A DNA stretch of 64,000 nt from Maniola hyperantus (GCF_902806685.2 NC_048557.2:1550001-1614000); one strand, 5' to 3'; positions 8,498 through 20,449 are shown, counted from the first letter of the stretch. Numbers and translations are program-made. The notes: generated from the letters alone by a model not told the origin.

Positions 8498-9782
8498 GAC
8501 TAGACCGAGACGTAGAATTATATCCGAAACAAAAACCTAGTCTTCTGTAGTAATTATTGACAATTACCAAGCCCTAACAAAAATAAATAAATACTTAGTT
8601 TCTTCACAGAAAAAAATTGTAACTTTTGTGATAAGAACTCAAATAGGTACTTACTTAGAAACTAAGTATTTGGCTATAATGTTTGTAGCTTAGTATAGCA
8701 GTGAAAGTGAATTTAAAAACAATTGTGATACTTATTATATAAAAATTGCAAGTACATATTTACAATACGTTTTTGTGACGTTGAGTGTAACATAGCGTAC
8801 TCTGTGGTCAGTGTATACCTATGTAAATTGCACGCAGTGTATTTTACCCAAATTGCATTTTGTTTGACAAGCTTGTGAAATCAGTGTGGTTTGGAAACCT
8901 ATAATAGGTATACTGTTTTATTGAATCGCATCGAAATCAGTTGAAAGTTGTAAAATGTTATTAGTAAATTGGCTGACTTTATGGTATTCCTGCTGCTGCT
9001 CTGCATTTAATCCAATAAACCAATCATGCAATTATCACACTGCATCTGTCAAACTTTGGTGCTAGTCCTAGGACCCAAGTATTGATGTAATCAATGCGAT
9101 AATCGCAATCCATCCCTTAGTGGCTTAAAGACTTAAGAGCTCAGAAGAGAATAGGAAATCAGCCAACAACAATGATTACGATGTCGCATCATAATAATCA
9201 CTCCCCTTTCATATTTTCCGAAAATGATAAAGGTGCAATATAAAAAATCTTGTCTGAAATTAACAGATTTGGTTATTTAACTACCGTATTACCAGGCTTC
9301 CATAAACCATTTGTGGGTGTTCGTTCACACTAAAAAGTCGTGTTTAATTCAACGTGTACAAACCAGGTTCACAACCGAAACTGTTATCCCCGACAATGTT
9401 TTGGACCTTGCGCTGGGAAGCTTAGATAGGACAATAAAGATAATTTAATAATACGTAATTTTTAAGGATATTTAAGTTTACAATAATGATAGTACAATGT
9501 ATGGGTCAGAACTTGGCTATATTCTGTTAATTATAATTAATAATACAAAATAATAAAACTATAATATAATAAATGATTCTAAAGAAATAACACACCGAAT
9601 CACTATTGAATTTACTAACGAAGTATACAGCTATATTGAAATAGATGAGAGAGATAGACCCCGTTGCAATGAATTCTAAAGAGAACCAAACACCAAAGTT
9701 TCCGAAAGGCCACCAAAACTCGAAGGAAACTCGAATTAAACTAAATAGAAGGCACAAATCGAACCTATAACCCAAAACTGAC

Positions 9783-9950
9783 CTTCTGTTTAGGCTGAGT
9801 CTGCACTCGAAGACTCGATTTGAACAGTGGCTCCTCTTTCTCAGAGCACGGCGTAAGGGCCAATTCCACCATCTTGGCCTTCTCCCCAGAATTCGGTTTC
9901 ACTTCGTCGGTCGTCGTTTCGATCTTAGCCACGCCCTCTTCCGTCCCATC
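9783..9950 (-). CDS. rg: rugose exon w23: second variable linker
   Basis: Residues 1554-1609, phase 0-0. Acidic/Lys-rich, starting DGTEEGVAKIETTTDEVKPN and ending LRVQTQPKQK. Acceptor TGATAAAG|GAT (weak, purine next to AG), donor AAG|GTCAGT (slightly non-consensus). Codon composition and phase fit; no conserved domain. Confidence 0.82.
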
Positions 9951-10761
9951 CTTTATCAATTAAACGCGACGGCAAAATAAGAACGAATGTATGTAGCGTT
10001 CAATCATAAATGACACCACATTAACGTATCCAAACGAAAACCAATAAACCAATGATGGACAATGTACGTAGCAAATCAAACTCGCCAAAAATAAATTTAT
10101 GAGTTTTGTATGTACTTTAAAGGGGGCATGCATTACACCGAAGGATTGACCTAATGCTATCACTATTTTTGAAAGATTCCGTGATTTCTAGACTACTTTG
10201 TTTTGATGTTTGTAAAGTATCTCTATCTTAACTGCATGCTAAGTAAATCTTCGGAAAAATACATTACCCTCAGGAATTTTTGTTTGTGAACGCAAGGTTG
10301 ATATTCAATAGTGTAAAATATCTCACCATTTAAATTGTACAATCATATCGTTTACCATTTTTGAGCCCTTGCACGCAATGACAATTTACATGAACGACGA
10401 CGAAACGACAGACTACAACACAAGTTGACTGCACACAAAAATGTCTTGATGTGCAAAGGCACATAATATGGTTTTATGTGTTAGGCACTTTAAAAACATT
10501 TTTATATTCGCAATAAATTATAACATTATAATATCAACCTTAAGTTTACATTAAAGCAAAAAATCGATCATTAATAAACATCTAATTAAATGGTTTTCAT
10601 AATCAAATGTTTCGGCAGCTCAAACTATTTTATCTCTAAGAATTACTTGATGGAGGAAAAAGGGGGTTTAAACTATTAAAAATTAGTACATGCCATATTC
10701 ACTTTGACGGAAACCACATAAAGATCTAAACGGCAAACTAGGAAAAGACAAAAAACCTTAC

Positions 10762-10850
10762 CTTCATGGAAGGGGAGTCTAGTTCGTTTATGGTGGAGTT
10801 ATTTTCGTCCACTACAATCATGGCGTATTCGACGTCATCGCCGTTGTGTT
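10762..10850 (-). CDS. rg: rugose exon w22: second variable linker
   Basis: Residues 1524-1553, ending in phase 0. Reads EHNGDDVEYAMIVVDENNS then TINELDSPSMK. Acceptor TTCTCTAG|AAC, donor AAG|GTAAGG. Assigned by position, splice sites, phase and coding composition rather than strong similarity; this part of the family is poorly conserved. Confidence 0.85.
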
Positions 10851-11362
10851 CTAGAGAAAGAAACGGCAAATTAATATAACCAAATACTAACTTATTTAAC
10901 CTCGCATATTCAGTTCTACCGTACCAGTCGTACGTAACGAATTTTTAAATTCTTTATTTAAGTAACAAACCTTGGCAACCTTAGCTTGGTTAACATACAT
11001 TCTGTTAAGCGTTTAGAAATAAAGTACCACTGTTAATAATCAAATATTAAACAAAACAAGGCACGGCAAGGTTTTTTTTATTGCAAGATAGGCTTGCGCT
11101 TGACGACAATCGCCTTGCCTAGAAGATGCTTATTCACTCTTGCCTTGAAGGTATTTAGGTTATACGTTAAAACGTGTTAAAGTTAAGTGCTTAGTATTTT
11201 GGGGTCATTTCTATTTTTTCGACGAGTACCTTCCTCTGGCGTCCTTTACCTCACTACTGACTTTTAAACGTTACATAGTAGCTAGCTTTGGTGGTAGATC
11301 TACAACACTGACCTAGCGTCAGTGAAATAATCGTCTATTTAACAGTACATGACGTGCACACC

Positions 11363-11640
11363 AGGGTTGTTGCCGCAGATGCGGATATGAATATCCGTAA
11401 CACCCCTATTGGATACCAATGTACTACACTTTTTGATTGGTCAGTTGGCGAACGAAGATATCAACAAGCAAACACGTACGAGACACGCGCCGCTCTGGGC
11501 CCGCCCACTTTCTTTGCAGGTTACTTGTTGCGAATATGAATCCACATCCGCAAAAGCCCCGCATTAATTGATGCGGATGTCTGAATTAATGCGGATGCTC
11601 CACATTTGCGGATGCTGATGTGAATATCCGTAACACCCTT
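11363..11640. repeat. Repeat with direct GCGGATRTGAATATCCGTAACACCC ends
   Basis: The motif GAATATCCGTAACACCC occurs at both ends in direct orientation (about 11390 and 11620), and GCGGATG units are scattered inside (ATGCGGATGTCTGAATTAAT). Probably a dispersed element or tandem-derived block; class unknown. Confidence 0.4.
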
Positions 11641-13215
11641 AATGCACACTACTTTAGAAAACACTTAACATTTAACAGTGACATAATTAAGCACTTCACT
11701 CTTAACAAAATGTGCATAAACGTTACACACACGCGTGTACACATTAATACACACACCACCAAATTTTCTTCCGCATTACAATAGATAACTTCACAAGGGA
11801 ATCTAAAAATTCGTTACTTACGGCCAGCTAAGTGCGGATAAATGTATGAATAATTTTATATGTCCTGGCACAACATCGACGAAGCTTAAACAAAGCAGTT
11901 GGTTTCCTACAGGGTATAACTTTTACTTCTATAAGGTTCTTTAAGACTAAATGAAGAGAGTTTACGTACACAGAATACACGGTTATTCAGTTAGTTTCTA
12001 GTTTATTGTAAATAATTCTCGTTACAAAAGTTGAAAAGATGCATAAAATATTAGTGTTACTGGAGGTATGATACACGGGGTGCTTAAAGCTCATATGCTT
12101 GTCCTAGCATACCCCATTTGTGCAGTAAATCAGAACTGTTTCAACTTTCGCCACGCAACCACTCATTTCTTTTTATAAATATCAGATAAAGTGCTGTAGA
12201 GAAAGCTAGTTAAGTTACTCCTAAAATAATATATTATGTATCAATATTTAGAACTAAAAACTCCTACTTTTATTGATAGATAGAATTCCAAATAAAGAAA
12301 GACAATATTATGTGCATTTAAATTACAAAAAGCAAAACTCTAAATCTAAACAAAACCTACTAAATTAGAACTCATTTAATAACTCTCATGCATGCATTTT
12401 TTATGATTTGATGATGTCACTAAATTGAATGATGACGCAAATAATATAAACGAAATAAAACATGTCAGCGATGCCCAAGCTGTGCTATAGACACTGCTTT
12501 GTCCAAACAGCGATTACATAACAAATTGCGGATAGTTTTTGACGCATCTTGTAAACACCGAAAAGTTCTTCCTTTATCGATTTGAAATATTTGTGAACGC
12601 GCCTAAATATTTAACTATCATTATCACGAATGAAAAAAAAAGAGATTTTTATTGCATCTGTTGAATTATCTTTGCCTAGACAAAACAATGTGCGCAAACA
12701 TCGACCACAATACAATATTTAAAACATCATCCGCATTACAAACCGCAGTTTCTTTAAATTATGGACAATACAAAAGAGTAACATTTCAATTTATAAGCAA
12801 AGCGCCACTGTTGCATTTTTGATTCGTTACTCATTTGTTCAATCCTCTATTATTTCATACAAAGATATGATCTATTCTGCCCGCGACACATTAAGATTAC
12901 ATACTGCGCCATTTTTTTTGCGTGTGTTTCTCAGTCGAGTTCAAATAGTGCTAGAGTCTTATAACGAAACGAAAAAATCTTTTGAACGCTTCTTTTGAAG
13001 TCTTTTTAGACTTGAAAATAGCTACTTGGCAATTTGCATAAAGATTATATTTTGTAGTTACAAATCTTTTGGTGAATTTACCGATTACAAAGATTATATT
13101 TTTGCATCCTATATTCTTGCTTTAATTTGGCAAGAGTTATTTTTAAAGCTTTTCACAATAACTGTGCATATTTAATTTTGTAATACGGATGTTTCTCGGG
13201 GCCGGGTTTGTTTAC

Positions 13216-13383
13216 CTGCGTGCGCGCGGTGGAAATTAGCGATGCGTGCGTGCGCGTGCGAGTTATTATTAACGTGTTGGCCGCAATCGAGCTTGCAGTG
13301 CGAGTGGCGGTGAGCGGGATGCCCACCAGGCAGGAACTGCGGGTACACGTGGTGCGACCACTGCGGGAACAGCGGCCGCGACC
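13216..13383 (-). CDS. rg: Candidate alternative cassette exon, His/Asn-rich
   Basis: A GC-rich island between w21 and w22. With acceptor GCTGGCAG|GG and donor ACGCAG|GTAAAC it is 168 nt, phase 1-1, so inclusion or skipping between w21 (phase 1 out) and w22 keeps frame. It encodes about 56 residues rich in His, Asn and Pro (SHCKLDCGQHVNNNSHAHAR), continuing the His-rich end of w21. On the coding strand the preceding roughly 700 bases are strongly pyrimidine-rich. I recognise no family homologue of this stretch, so it could also be an alternative first exon or simply a GC-rich intron island. Confidence 0.4.
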
Positions 13384-13419
13384 CTGCCAGCCCACCAGGT
13401 TCCCACGAGGATATAATGG

Positions 13420-14110
13420 GATACAGGAGGGATAAATATAAAAGGATTAAGGAAGAGCAGGTATGGAAATTAGAAATGTGACATGAAGAAGAAATATTGA
13501 GAGGATACGGGAGGGCATAGGATGGTGGCATAAGTGGTTAAAAAAAGACCAAGGTCAAAGGAAATCAAATGTGACGTAAAAGAATAAGAAAGATTGGAGT
13601 ATATTTTTTTATTTATTTTTTTATTTAAAAAGAATTAATAAGGAAAAACCACCATGGAAACAAAGAAGACGTGTATGAATGAAAAAGAAGAAGTAGGGCA
13701 AACGGAAGTGGAAAGGAGTCGTAATCCCGTCAAAGATATGGAAAATGAATTGAGACAAAATATACATAGAAACATAAGTAATGGCGAAATCGATTAAGAA
13801 AAAGGCAAGGGAAAATTTAAGATAACGGATATGGTAAAAAATGAAGCAGCAAATCAGAATGGAAATGAGCACACAAAATTATCATGGAAACGAAGAATTA
13901 GAAGGTAAACAACAAAATAGTGAAGACATGATATAAGGATCGTGATACGTAAAATTATGTAAAAGAATAACATAGAAGGAAGAAACGAGAAATTTGCATG
14001 CAAATGCAGAATAAAAATAAACATAATTTTGTAAGAAAAACAAAAATAAGAAGAAGAAAAACAGGTAGAAGAAGAATCGTCGTATAAAGGAATAAAATAT
14101 CAAGTTGAAG
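13420..14110. other. Long purine/pyrimidine-asymmetric tract
   Basis: The plus strand is dominated by A and G (GGAAGAGCAGG, GAAGAAGAAATATTGAGAGG, AAAGAAGAAGTAGGGC). The gene strand is therefore pyrimidine-rich just upstream of the candidate cassette exon's 3' splice site. Phe/Leu-rich open frames on the minus strand here are composition artefacts. Confidence 0.6.
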
Positions 14111-14204
14111 GGCATTAAAGGAATTATTTAAATGTGCAAAACATAAAGTATGATAGTTGTAGACGTATCGTCGATATACAATATGGTTGCGGTAGATAAT
14201 GTAA

Positions 14205-14262
14205 TGTTTGCATGTTGCATGTAGCATGTTTGTATGTTGCATGTGGCAAGTTTGCATGTTCA
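14205..14262 (+). repeat. Short imperfect tandem repeat of GCATGTT units
   Basis: TTTGCATGTTGCATGTAGCA, TGTTTGTATGTTGCATGTGG and TTTGCATGTTCATG: degenerate 7-12 bp units. Confidence 0.6.
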
Positions 14263-14612
14263 TGTTGATAATCGCAGTGTAGGCAGTGACAGTAACGTAG
14301 ATTTTACCAGTGTCCCAAATCGTGACGCGTTTTTCAAGCGGCGTGAAAAAAGGGGAAAAACACCACTTCAGATAATATACAAATTAAATTAGTATACCTT
14401 CGTGTTCCTTGCAACGGTCAAAAGAAGATAAATTATTATCGATCGAGGAATTGAAAAATTGATGTTTGAATCCATAAGCTCCCTTCAACATCAACATTTT
14501 AACAGCTACGAATCTTCTAATTCGTTAGTACTTGAAGTAAGGATTTTTCATAGTTATAGCAAAAGTGTTACAGTAATTACAGTAAATTACGACAATCGCA
14601 ATTTAATACATT

Positions 14613-14782
14613 TTAGGCTGTGATTTATAGAGCGTAGTTTGTTTCCTCAGATTTTATTAGAGTTAAAAAGAGACGGATTTATGTCACAGTCATGATTAGG
14701 ATTACGTCTCTGACATAAATCTGTATCATTGTCATTCTAGTGTCTGAGTGAAGTCAAAGTACGCTCTATGAATCTGAGCCTT
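14613..14782 (+). repeat. MITE family M3, copy 2
   Basis: TTAGGCTGTGATTTATAGAG, GAGTTAAAAAGAGACGGATT, inverted ACGTCTCTGACATAAATC and GTACGCTCTATGAATCTGAG. Confidence 0.65.
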
Positions 14783-15620
14783 GACAACTGCAAGTGCTAG
14801 GGGCTACCAAGTCAAGAAAATTCACAAAAGACAATACTTCTTAGTATTTTCTTCTTTTGACCGTACATGTGGCTCATACTTTGGTAAAACTTCTGAGTTT
14901 TAATCTTTAGTTCTTTTTAAGAGACTTCATCTAAGAATAGTGATATTATTGTCATAATATAAATTAATGGTGCGACTAAGCGTAATATTGAAGAAGCAGA
15001 ATTATGAATTTATAAAATTTTAAATCTGATGAAATGTGGTATTCGTAAATAAAATCGAAATAATAATTTCGTCTAAAAAGTAAATAAAATATCGCCAATT
15101 TTGACTTGCCAATGAATATGAGATATTTACAAAATAATTAATATAATAAAGATCTACAAAAATGAATTTTACAATATTTTTAAGTAGGTACCTATTTCCT
15201 TATGTAAAACACTAATTTTACAGCCAAAATATTGGTTTTAATATGTAAAATAATTACAATAAAATAAAATAAAAATTCTTAAAATGTCAAAATTACGATG
15301 ATTATATCTATGAAATGTAAGGATAAATTAATAATAGAAATACTGCAATTTTTTACGGATGGTGAACTACTTTTATGTCTATTTATGTTTTCATTTTAGA
15401 CATTTTTTTATAGATTTCAGTTAAGTACATAACTCTGATTATGAAAGAACATGCTTCGCTAGATTTCTTCTCGACAAAGATTACTCCAACAACTTAAAAC
15501 TTTAACTAGCAAGTATCGAACCATTAACAAACCGAAAATATATCGCTTAAAATACAACTATAAACAATAAATACCTAGAAAGAATCTGAATTTTCAAAAA
15601 AAAAAGTTTTGTAGACATAC

Positions 15621-15771
15621 CGTGGTGTTCGTGCGAATGATGCACTCGTCGCGCGCACTCGGGTTGCGTGTGCGCAGGCGGCTCCAGAATGTCGCGGTAT
15701 TTGGATACCATCAACACGGATATGAAGTACACTATCGCGAGCGATAGGAACTGGGCCTGTTTTGTTTCCTC
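15621..15771 (-). CDS. rg: rugose exon w21
   Basis: Residues 1474-1524, phase 0 in, 1 out. Contains KQAQFLSLAIVYFISVLMVS and KYRDILEPP (near-invariant KQAQFLALAVVYFISVLMVSKYRDILEP), then a His-rich tail VHHSHEHH that begins the second variable linker. Acceptor ATTCCAG|GAG, donor CACG|GTATGT. Confidence 0.97.
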
Positions 15772-16113
15772 CTGGAATTGATTTAGGTTTCCAGTTACAA
15801 CACCAATCCAGTAGCACGCAATTACGGAAAACCTTGTTGACATATTCTTCAGGATCATTGTAAAAATAATGGCAGGTTATCCTTTACTTTTAAGTTAATG
15901 TGAATAACTCATCAGAACACATGTTATATCGAATAAAAATAACAAAGTTTGTATTTTAATAACATATTTTAACAGAGCGAATAGAGGAGTGTTTAGCAGT
16001 AATAAGTCCAGCTATTTTCCTATTCTGAAGCCTTCCATTTGAGCATACCAACCCCAACTATTCTCACTATTATAGTTTCATAAAAACAAATGACAGTAAG
16101 AAAATGTACTCAC

Positions 16114-16221
16114 AACGTCTCTATAAATAACAGCACGTAGCCTATTCACGTCCATGTCTTGTAGTAGCCTCTCTGGATCTTTCACTGGACTGGAAGCGTC
16201 TGCTAGACTCGCCACCACACT
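16114..16221 (-). CDS. rg: rugose exon w20
   Basis: Residues 1438-1473, phase 0-0. Reads SVVASLADASSPVKDPERLL then QDMDVNRLRAVIYRDV, matching PIKDPDRLLQDVDINRLRAVVFRDV. Acceptor TGCCGCAG|AGT, donor GTT|GTGAGT. Confidence 0.97.
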
Positions 16222-16551
16222 CTGCGGCATACATAAATATATTGTATGAAACTAAAATAAAATATATGAGATTGATCCCATACATTTTATTTTAGTTTAG
16301 TTTGAGTTATTTAAAACTTTGAAAGACCCGATCACGTCTCTTTTCGAAATCGCCTTTTCGTGTTTTTAAAGAAATTCATTTTCAAGGACTGCACATGAAT
16401 TTGAATGAAATAGAATAAAACACCAGGCATTTATGATTATCAAGGAGTGATTATAACTTGAGTGTCAATAAAATTGCTCATCGTTGCTATCTTTTCCTGA
16501 CACACCTGCTACATCTTTGGGATTCATATTATTAGCGATGATATAAGTTAA

Positions 16552-16652
16552 AGTGCGACAAGGCTCTCTTGGCACTTGAATGTCATTGACAGGGGGGCGC
16601 TGTTGGAGAACAAAGGCTTTGTTACGCGCCAAGATAGCCTTGTCGCACTGTA
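16552..16652 (+). repeat. Small fold-back element
   Basis: AGTGCGACAAGGCTCTCTTGGC and GCGCCAAGATAGCCTTGTCGCACT-type inverted arms around a GACAGGGGGGCGCTGTTGG loop. Lies in the intron between w19 and w20; single copy in the window. Confidence 0.5.
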
Positions 16653-16823
16653 GATTGAGATAAGCTTACAAGGTCTTCAAAACTAGTTTCGTCTTATAAA
16701 TTACGAATACCTTAGTTTTGTTATTTGCTGGTTATTTGTATTTCTTTTACATAAAAACTACGTCATTTTGATTCACACCTCCAATTTGAAGAACCAGGGG
16801 CACATAACCGTACGAGAGCTTAC

Positions 16824-16919
16824 CTTGGGCGAGGGTGAATCGTTCCGGTTGTTCCTTGCGGCGGCGCAACGCTGTCTCTCTTTGCACTCGAGACAGTTGC
16901 GCACAGCGCACGTGCACAC
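16824..16919 (-). CDS. rg: rugose exon w19
   Basis: Residues 1406-1437, phase 0-0. Reads VCTCAVRNCLECKERQRC then AAARNNRNDSPSPK; human has VCCVAVRNCLECRQRQR. Acceptor GTCGACAG|GTG, donor AAG|GTAAGC. Cysteine-rich start is a family feature. Confidence 0.95.
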
Positions 16920-17154
16920 CTGTCGACAGATGCCGCTACAACTACTGCTACGAATGCTACGAGCTATCCTATTCTACGATGAATTTTCACCGACAACGTG
17001 CCAAATCATTAACTTTTTTGTTCTGAGACCCTAGTGTAAATATTTAAGTAAATAAACGTAATATACTGCGTGTTGGCAAAAATCTGTCATAGAGACGGGA
17101 AAACGTCGTTATACAAGTAGCTGATTAATCGCAACTTGAGTGTCACGCTTTTTA

Positions 17155-17313
17155 GGGTGCCTGTCCACTGAAGCGGGGCGGAGCGGAAATGTGTATAGTT
17201 GACCAATCAGAATTTTGTCAGATGACGGAATGAAATTATTACGTTATTTACCGACAATCTGATTGGTCTGCACAACACATCTCCGCTCCGATCCGCTTCA
17301 GTGGACACGCCCC
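17155..17313 (+). repeat. Fold-back MITE M5
   Basis: Arms GTCCACTGAAGCGGGGCGGA and, inverted, TCCGATCCGCTTCAGTGGAC, with internal GACCAATCAGAATTTTG / CAATCTGATTGGTCTG. About 65-bp arms with some mismatches. Confidence 0.7.
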
Positions 17314-18024
17314 CTTAACCTGGAAACTTACATTCAGGGGCTCTAAACTTTGATGTTAGCTGAGTACACTATTAACCTAAATAGGTCTAAATGTATTTGC
17401 TATCTTTTTCCATCGAACATTATGAGAAAGGCAGCTCTACATTTAGATTTGTCAGTTCAATATACAACCCAAGTAGCACCAATAGCAGTAATAATAGGCT
17501 ACGTCGTCGGTGAAACCTTAGTATATATTATAAGTAATAGAGAATAGATGAATGTTAACTATGTCTATTTTAAATACATTTATAACCTATTTGAAGATTT
17601 ATAAAAAGAGATAGAGTATAAAACTATAAATCGAAATCTTTTTTGTAGATCTAAACACTACGTAAGAAGATCTATTTTAAAACTTGAACTAAAGTTAAAA
17701 ACATGAAATCTAAATGTACGTTTTAAAATTTACGAAACATCAAATTAATCCATATCATCGATCCTTCTAAGTACTATGAAGGTACTAAAATTCCATGGTC
17801 TAAAACACACTATAGTTATTCCAATAGATAACAATTTAATAGTACCTAAGGATTCATTCGTAAACAAACTACATTTAGAAAGTAAAATCCATATGTCACA
17901 AATCATTTCTAAGATACTCGTATTTCACGCCTAACAAAAACGTTACAATTCTACGTCCCAAACTTTTAGTTCTTTCTGAATATTTGGCCAAGTTCAATAA
18001 AACTGAATCATGACAATTTATGAC

Positions 18025-18293
18025 CAAGTGATGCCTGCGACTTTGTCTGTTTGGATTTCGATTTTACATAAATCACATGGGAAGTTTTTGATTTTCCAGG
18101 AAGAAAAAATATCCTACGTCCTTTTCTTGCTGGTTCTTCTCGGTAGGAAAGGCATACCGAACCAGTGGTAGATGTAGCTGACGATTCAAAAATACTTGTA
18201 AAAGTTTAATTGAATATATTTTTTTCCAGGACGAAAGTAAAATTTGCTCAGCGATTGCGCCGTGAAAAGTTGACACACTTTCTCATTTATAAG
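18025..18293 (-). mobile_element. Degenerate H1 Helitron with nested SINE fragment
   Basis: GTGATGCCTGCGACTTTGTC and GATTTTCCAGGAAG are H1 3' motifs; CACACTTTCTCATTTATAAG is the H1 start. At 18117-18245 an inserted fragment carries CTTGCTGGTTCTTCTCGGTA and AAAAGTTTAATTGAATAT, a SINE-like unit also at 26.7 and 60.5 kb. Confidence 0.5.
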
Positions 18294-18379
18294 GATAACA
18301 CCATTGGCCTTATGTTCAGAGCGTACTAAAAGTTTGGCACCACATCTACCTTCCAAAATTGACTACTCAAGCTACTTAC

Positions 18380-18559
18380 CAATCGCAAACACTGTCTCAG
18401 AATCCCTCCACTGGACATATTCTTCTCAGCCTCTAATTCGGCGAAGTTCAGAGCACTCGCGAAGATTAGTACATCGGCCATGGATACTAGCCTCTGTAGG
18501 AAAGTTACTGCTACTTCCACTGGCATGCCTTGTGTCGGCTCGATCACGTCTAATTCATT
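18380..18559 (-). CDS. rg: rugose exon w18
   Basis: Residues 1346-1405, phase 0-0. Contains IEPTQGMPVEVAVTFLQRLV, FAELEAEKNMSSGGILRQCL (family EIEAEKNMSSGG). Acceptor ACTCTAG|AAT, donor TTG|GTAAGT. A plus-strand frame overlapping it is a shadow. Confidence 0.98.
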
Positions 18560-18714
18560 CTAGAGTGTACAAAAGTAAAACAATAATCAAGTTCCATTTC
18601 ATGGTATAAAAATCACCCAGCCCCCCGATTGTGTAAGAAAAACGTATTCATCGTTATCGTAATCGTCAAAAAATTCTGCCCTTTGATTGGTTGCTTCAGT
18701 ATTTATATTTTATT

Positions 18715-18870
18715 TTTATTTTTATTCAGATACAAGTTAGCCCTTGACTGCAATCACACCTGGTGGTAAGTGATGATGCAGCCTAAGATGGTAGCGGGCT
18801 AACCTGGAAGGGGTATGGCAGTTTTTATTAAACCCATACCCCTTTGGTTTCTAAAGGGCAGAATTTGTTG
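18715..18870 (-). mobile_element. LINE 3'-UTR-type fragment
   Basis: AGTTAGCCCTTGACTGCAAT, ACCTGGTGGTAAGTGATGAT and GATGCAGCCTAAGATGG form a widespread 3' tail, seen again at 55.0, 61.1 and 63.7 kb. Confidence 0.55.
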
Positions 18871-19318
18871 ACGATTATGATAACGATGAATACGTTCTTA
18901 TACAATTGGGGGCTGATTAACGTTAGGTTTTATCAGCAACTCGTTTCGGTCCATAATGACCACTTCCTGATGCTGATATGCTTTGATGATGATAGGTTTT
19001 GTCGTCAATTTTGCAACAGTCACTGCTGTGACTGACGGATAATTTTACAGTTCAATGCGATGATTAATATTTGCATGACAAATATCCGGATAATTTTCTG
19101 CTCTACTCATGCCTGACGGAATTGACTAAAGCAGAACGTTATAGATCAATGTAATGTGATGATTAATAAGAAATATCTAGATAACTCTGATAGTAAGTTA
19201 CTAAGTTAATAAGTTCTGCTCTTCAAGTCAAGTCAACAATTTGATACAGAATTTTTAATTCATGGGCAAAACACAAATAAACCTACATATTTAAAAAGTA
19301 CAAATAAAAGCAACTCAC

Positions 19319-19483
19319 ATTAGGCGATGTGGCAGAAGCAAGTAAGGGCAACAATCCTCCGCAGGCGATAATCAAATTATCAGCAAGCTGGCTGATCAGA
19401 TGCACTGTGTTGACAACGAATATCGCATTTTCACTGCTGTTCACGAAATCTATCACGGATTTTGTCGAGTGACTTCGCCACAC
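19319..19483 (-). CDS. rg: rugose exon w17
   Basis: Residues 1291-1345, phase 0-0. Reads VWRSHSTKSVIDFVNSSENA, NTVHLISQLADNLIIACGG and LLPLLASATSPN, close to invariant in neurobeachins. Acceptor TTCCAG|GTG, donor AAT|GTGAGT. Confidence 0.98.
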
Positions 19484-20008
19484 CTGGAATTCAACAGAAG
19501 TGATATTTAAAACTTTCGTGATTTAGAACTTGATTTTTGATATCATCTATACCAATGTACTGATCAAGGCCTCAAGAAACTGCTCAACTCCTAAACACAT
19601 TCTTTTACGTATAAAAACATCCTTTTATTGGTGTTACAAATATTTTATTTATTTTATTTAACAGGAAAGTTTACACCTAATATGAAAAAATGAATAGGTA
19701 AAAACAGAAGAAGATTAAAGCTAATGACAAGTTTTCACAGAATAAACATAAGAATAACAAAAAAACTCGACTGTGACTCGACTCGACTATGTATTGGAAA
19801 GCATTTAGATTACTTAAAAAATGTCCCAAAAGACTGATGTTTTGATGGCATTGCAGTTTCTCACACTTTTTAAAGGCTTAAAATATAAGAATTATATGTA
19901 TGTATGTAAAACAACAATCGTAGACATAGCTCACTAGTAGCTATGTCTATGATGGTGGTTATTTAAAAAAAAAAAAGCGAGCGACCGAGTCCGGATCAGT
20001 ACTCTTAC

Positions 20009-20101
20009 TATAAATTCGAAAGTGTGTTTGTTTGCTGGTTTGTTGGTTTATTGGTTTGATAGATCAGTCAGTCAGTCACCTTTTCCTTTTATATATTTAG
20101 A
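20009..20101. mobile_element. Chimeric Helitron remnant
   Basis: Starts like H1 (TACTATAAATTCGAAAGTG, TTGGTTTGTTGGTTTATTGG) and switches to the H2 terminus in opposite orientation (CAGTCAGTCAGTCACCTTTT, TATATATTTAGA). Lies just downstream of w16. Confidence 0.5.
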
Positions 20102-20109
20102 TTATTTAC

Positions 20110-20255
20110 CTGTATATCAGTCTCAAGAGAGAACAAGACATCAGACAGTAGCCGCTGGTGTATGTAGGACCACCTGAACTCCGGGATGCGGAACGGAGGC
20201 CGCGTCGGTCCCGGCGAGAACATCGGTCTGCTGCACTTTGACGGACGCTTGGTTT
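20110..20255 (-). CDS. rg: rugose exon w16
   Basis: Residues 1242-1290, ending in phase 0. Contains SPGPTRPPFRIPEFRWSYIH and RLLSDVLFSLETDIQ; human has FSPGPRTTMFRIPEFKW and LLFALETDV. Acceptor TTCACAG|AAACC, donor CAG|GTAAAT. Confidence 0.97.
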
Positions 20256-20449
20256 CTGTGAAGTTTCATGAACAACAAAGTAAAGATGCGTATTTTATAT
20301 GCACTGGAATATTCCCCCCTTTTAATTAAAATTCATAATTTTCCAAGAAGTTCATTAATAAATTCAAGCCCGCAAGACTAAAATTTAGTGTACTTTTGGC
20401 ATTTACACCGAATCTGTCTAATCAAGAATCTAACGAATCCAGCGGGGCG

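Larger units (their letters stand above)
6900..9782 (-). other. Intron w23-w24 (2.9 kb)
   Basis: AT-rich. Contains an element-like interval at about 6966-7502 with inverted ends (CACACGGACGCTTTTTT and AAAAGCGTCCGTGTG) and an M2 repeat at 8340-8497. The rest shows nothing recognisable. Confidence 0.65.
10851..15620 (-). other. Intron w21-w22 (4.8 kb)
   Basis: Contains a repeat at 11363-11640, the candidate cassette exon 13216-13383, a purine-rich (plus strand) tract from about 13420 to 14110, an M3 MITE at 14613-14782, and otherwise AT-rich sequence. Around 11080-11150 is a fragment with GCTTGCGCTTGACGACAATC, probably retrotransposon-derived. Confidence 0.65.
16920..18379 (-). other. Intron w18-w19 (1.5 kb)
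   Basis: Holds the M5 fold-back MITE (17155-17313) and a degenerate H1 Helitron with a nested SINE fragment (18025-18293). The rest is AT-rich without recognised features. Confidence 0.65.

Noticed and set aside
13882..14263. Phe/Leu-rich minus-strand frames resembling membrane segments
   Set aside because: Produced by the pyrimidine-rich composition of the strand; low complexity and no start context.
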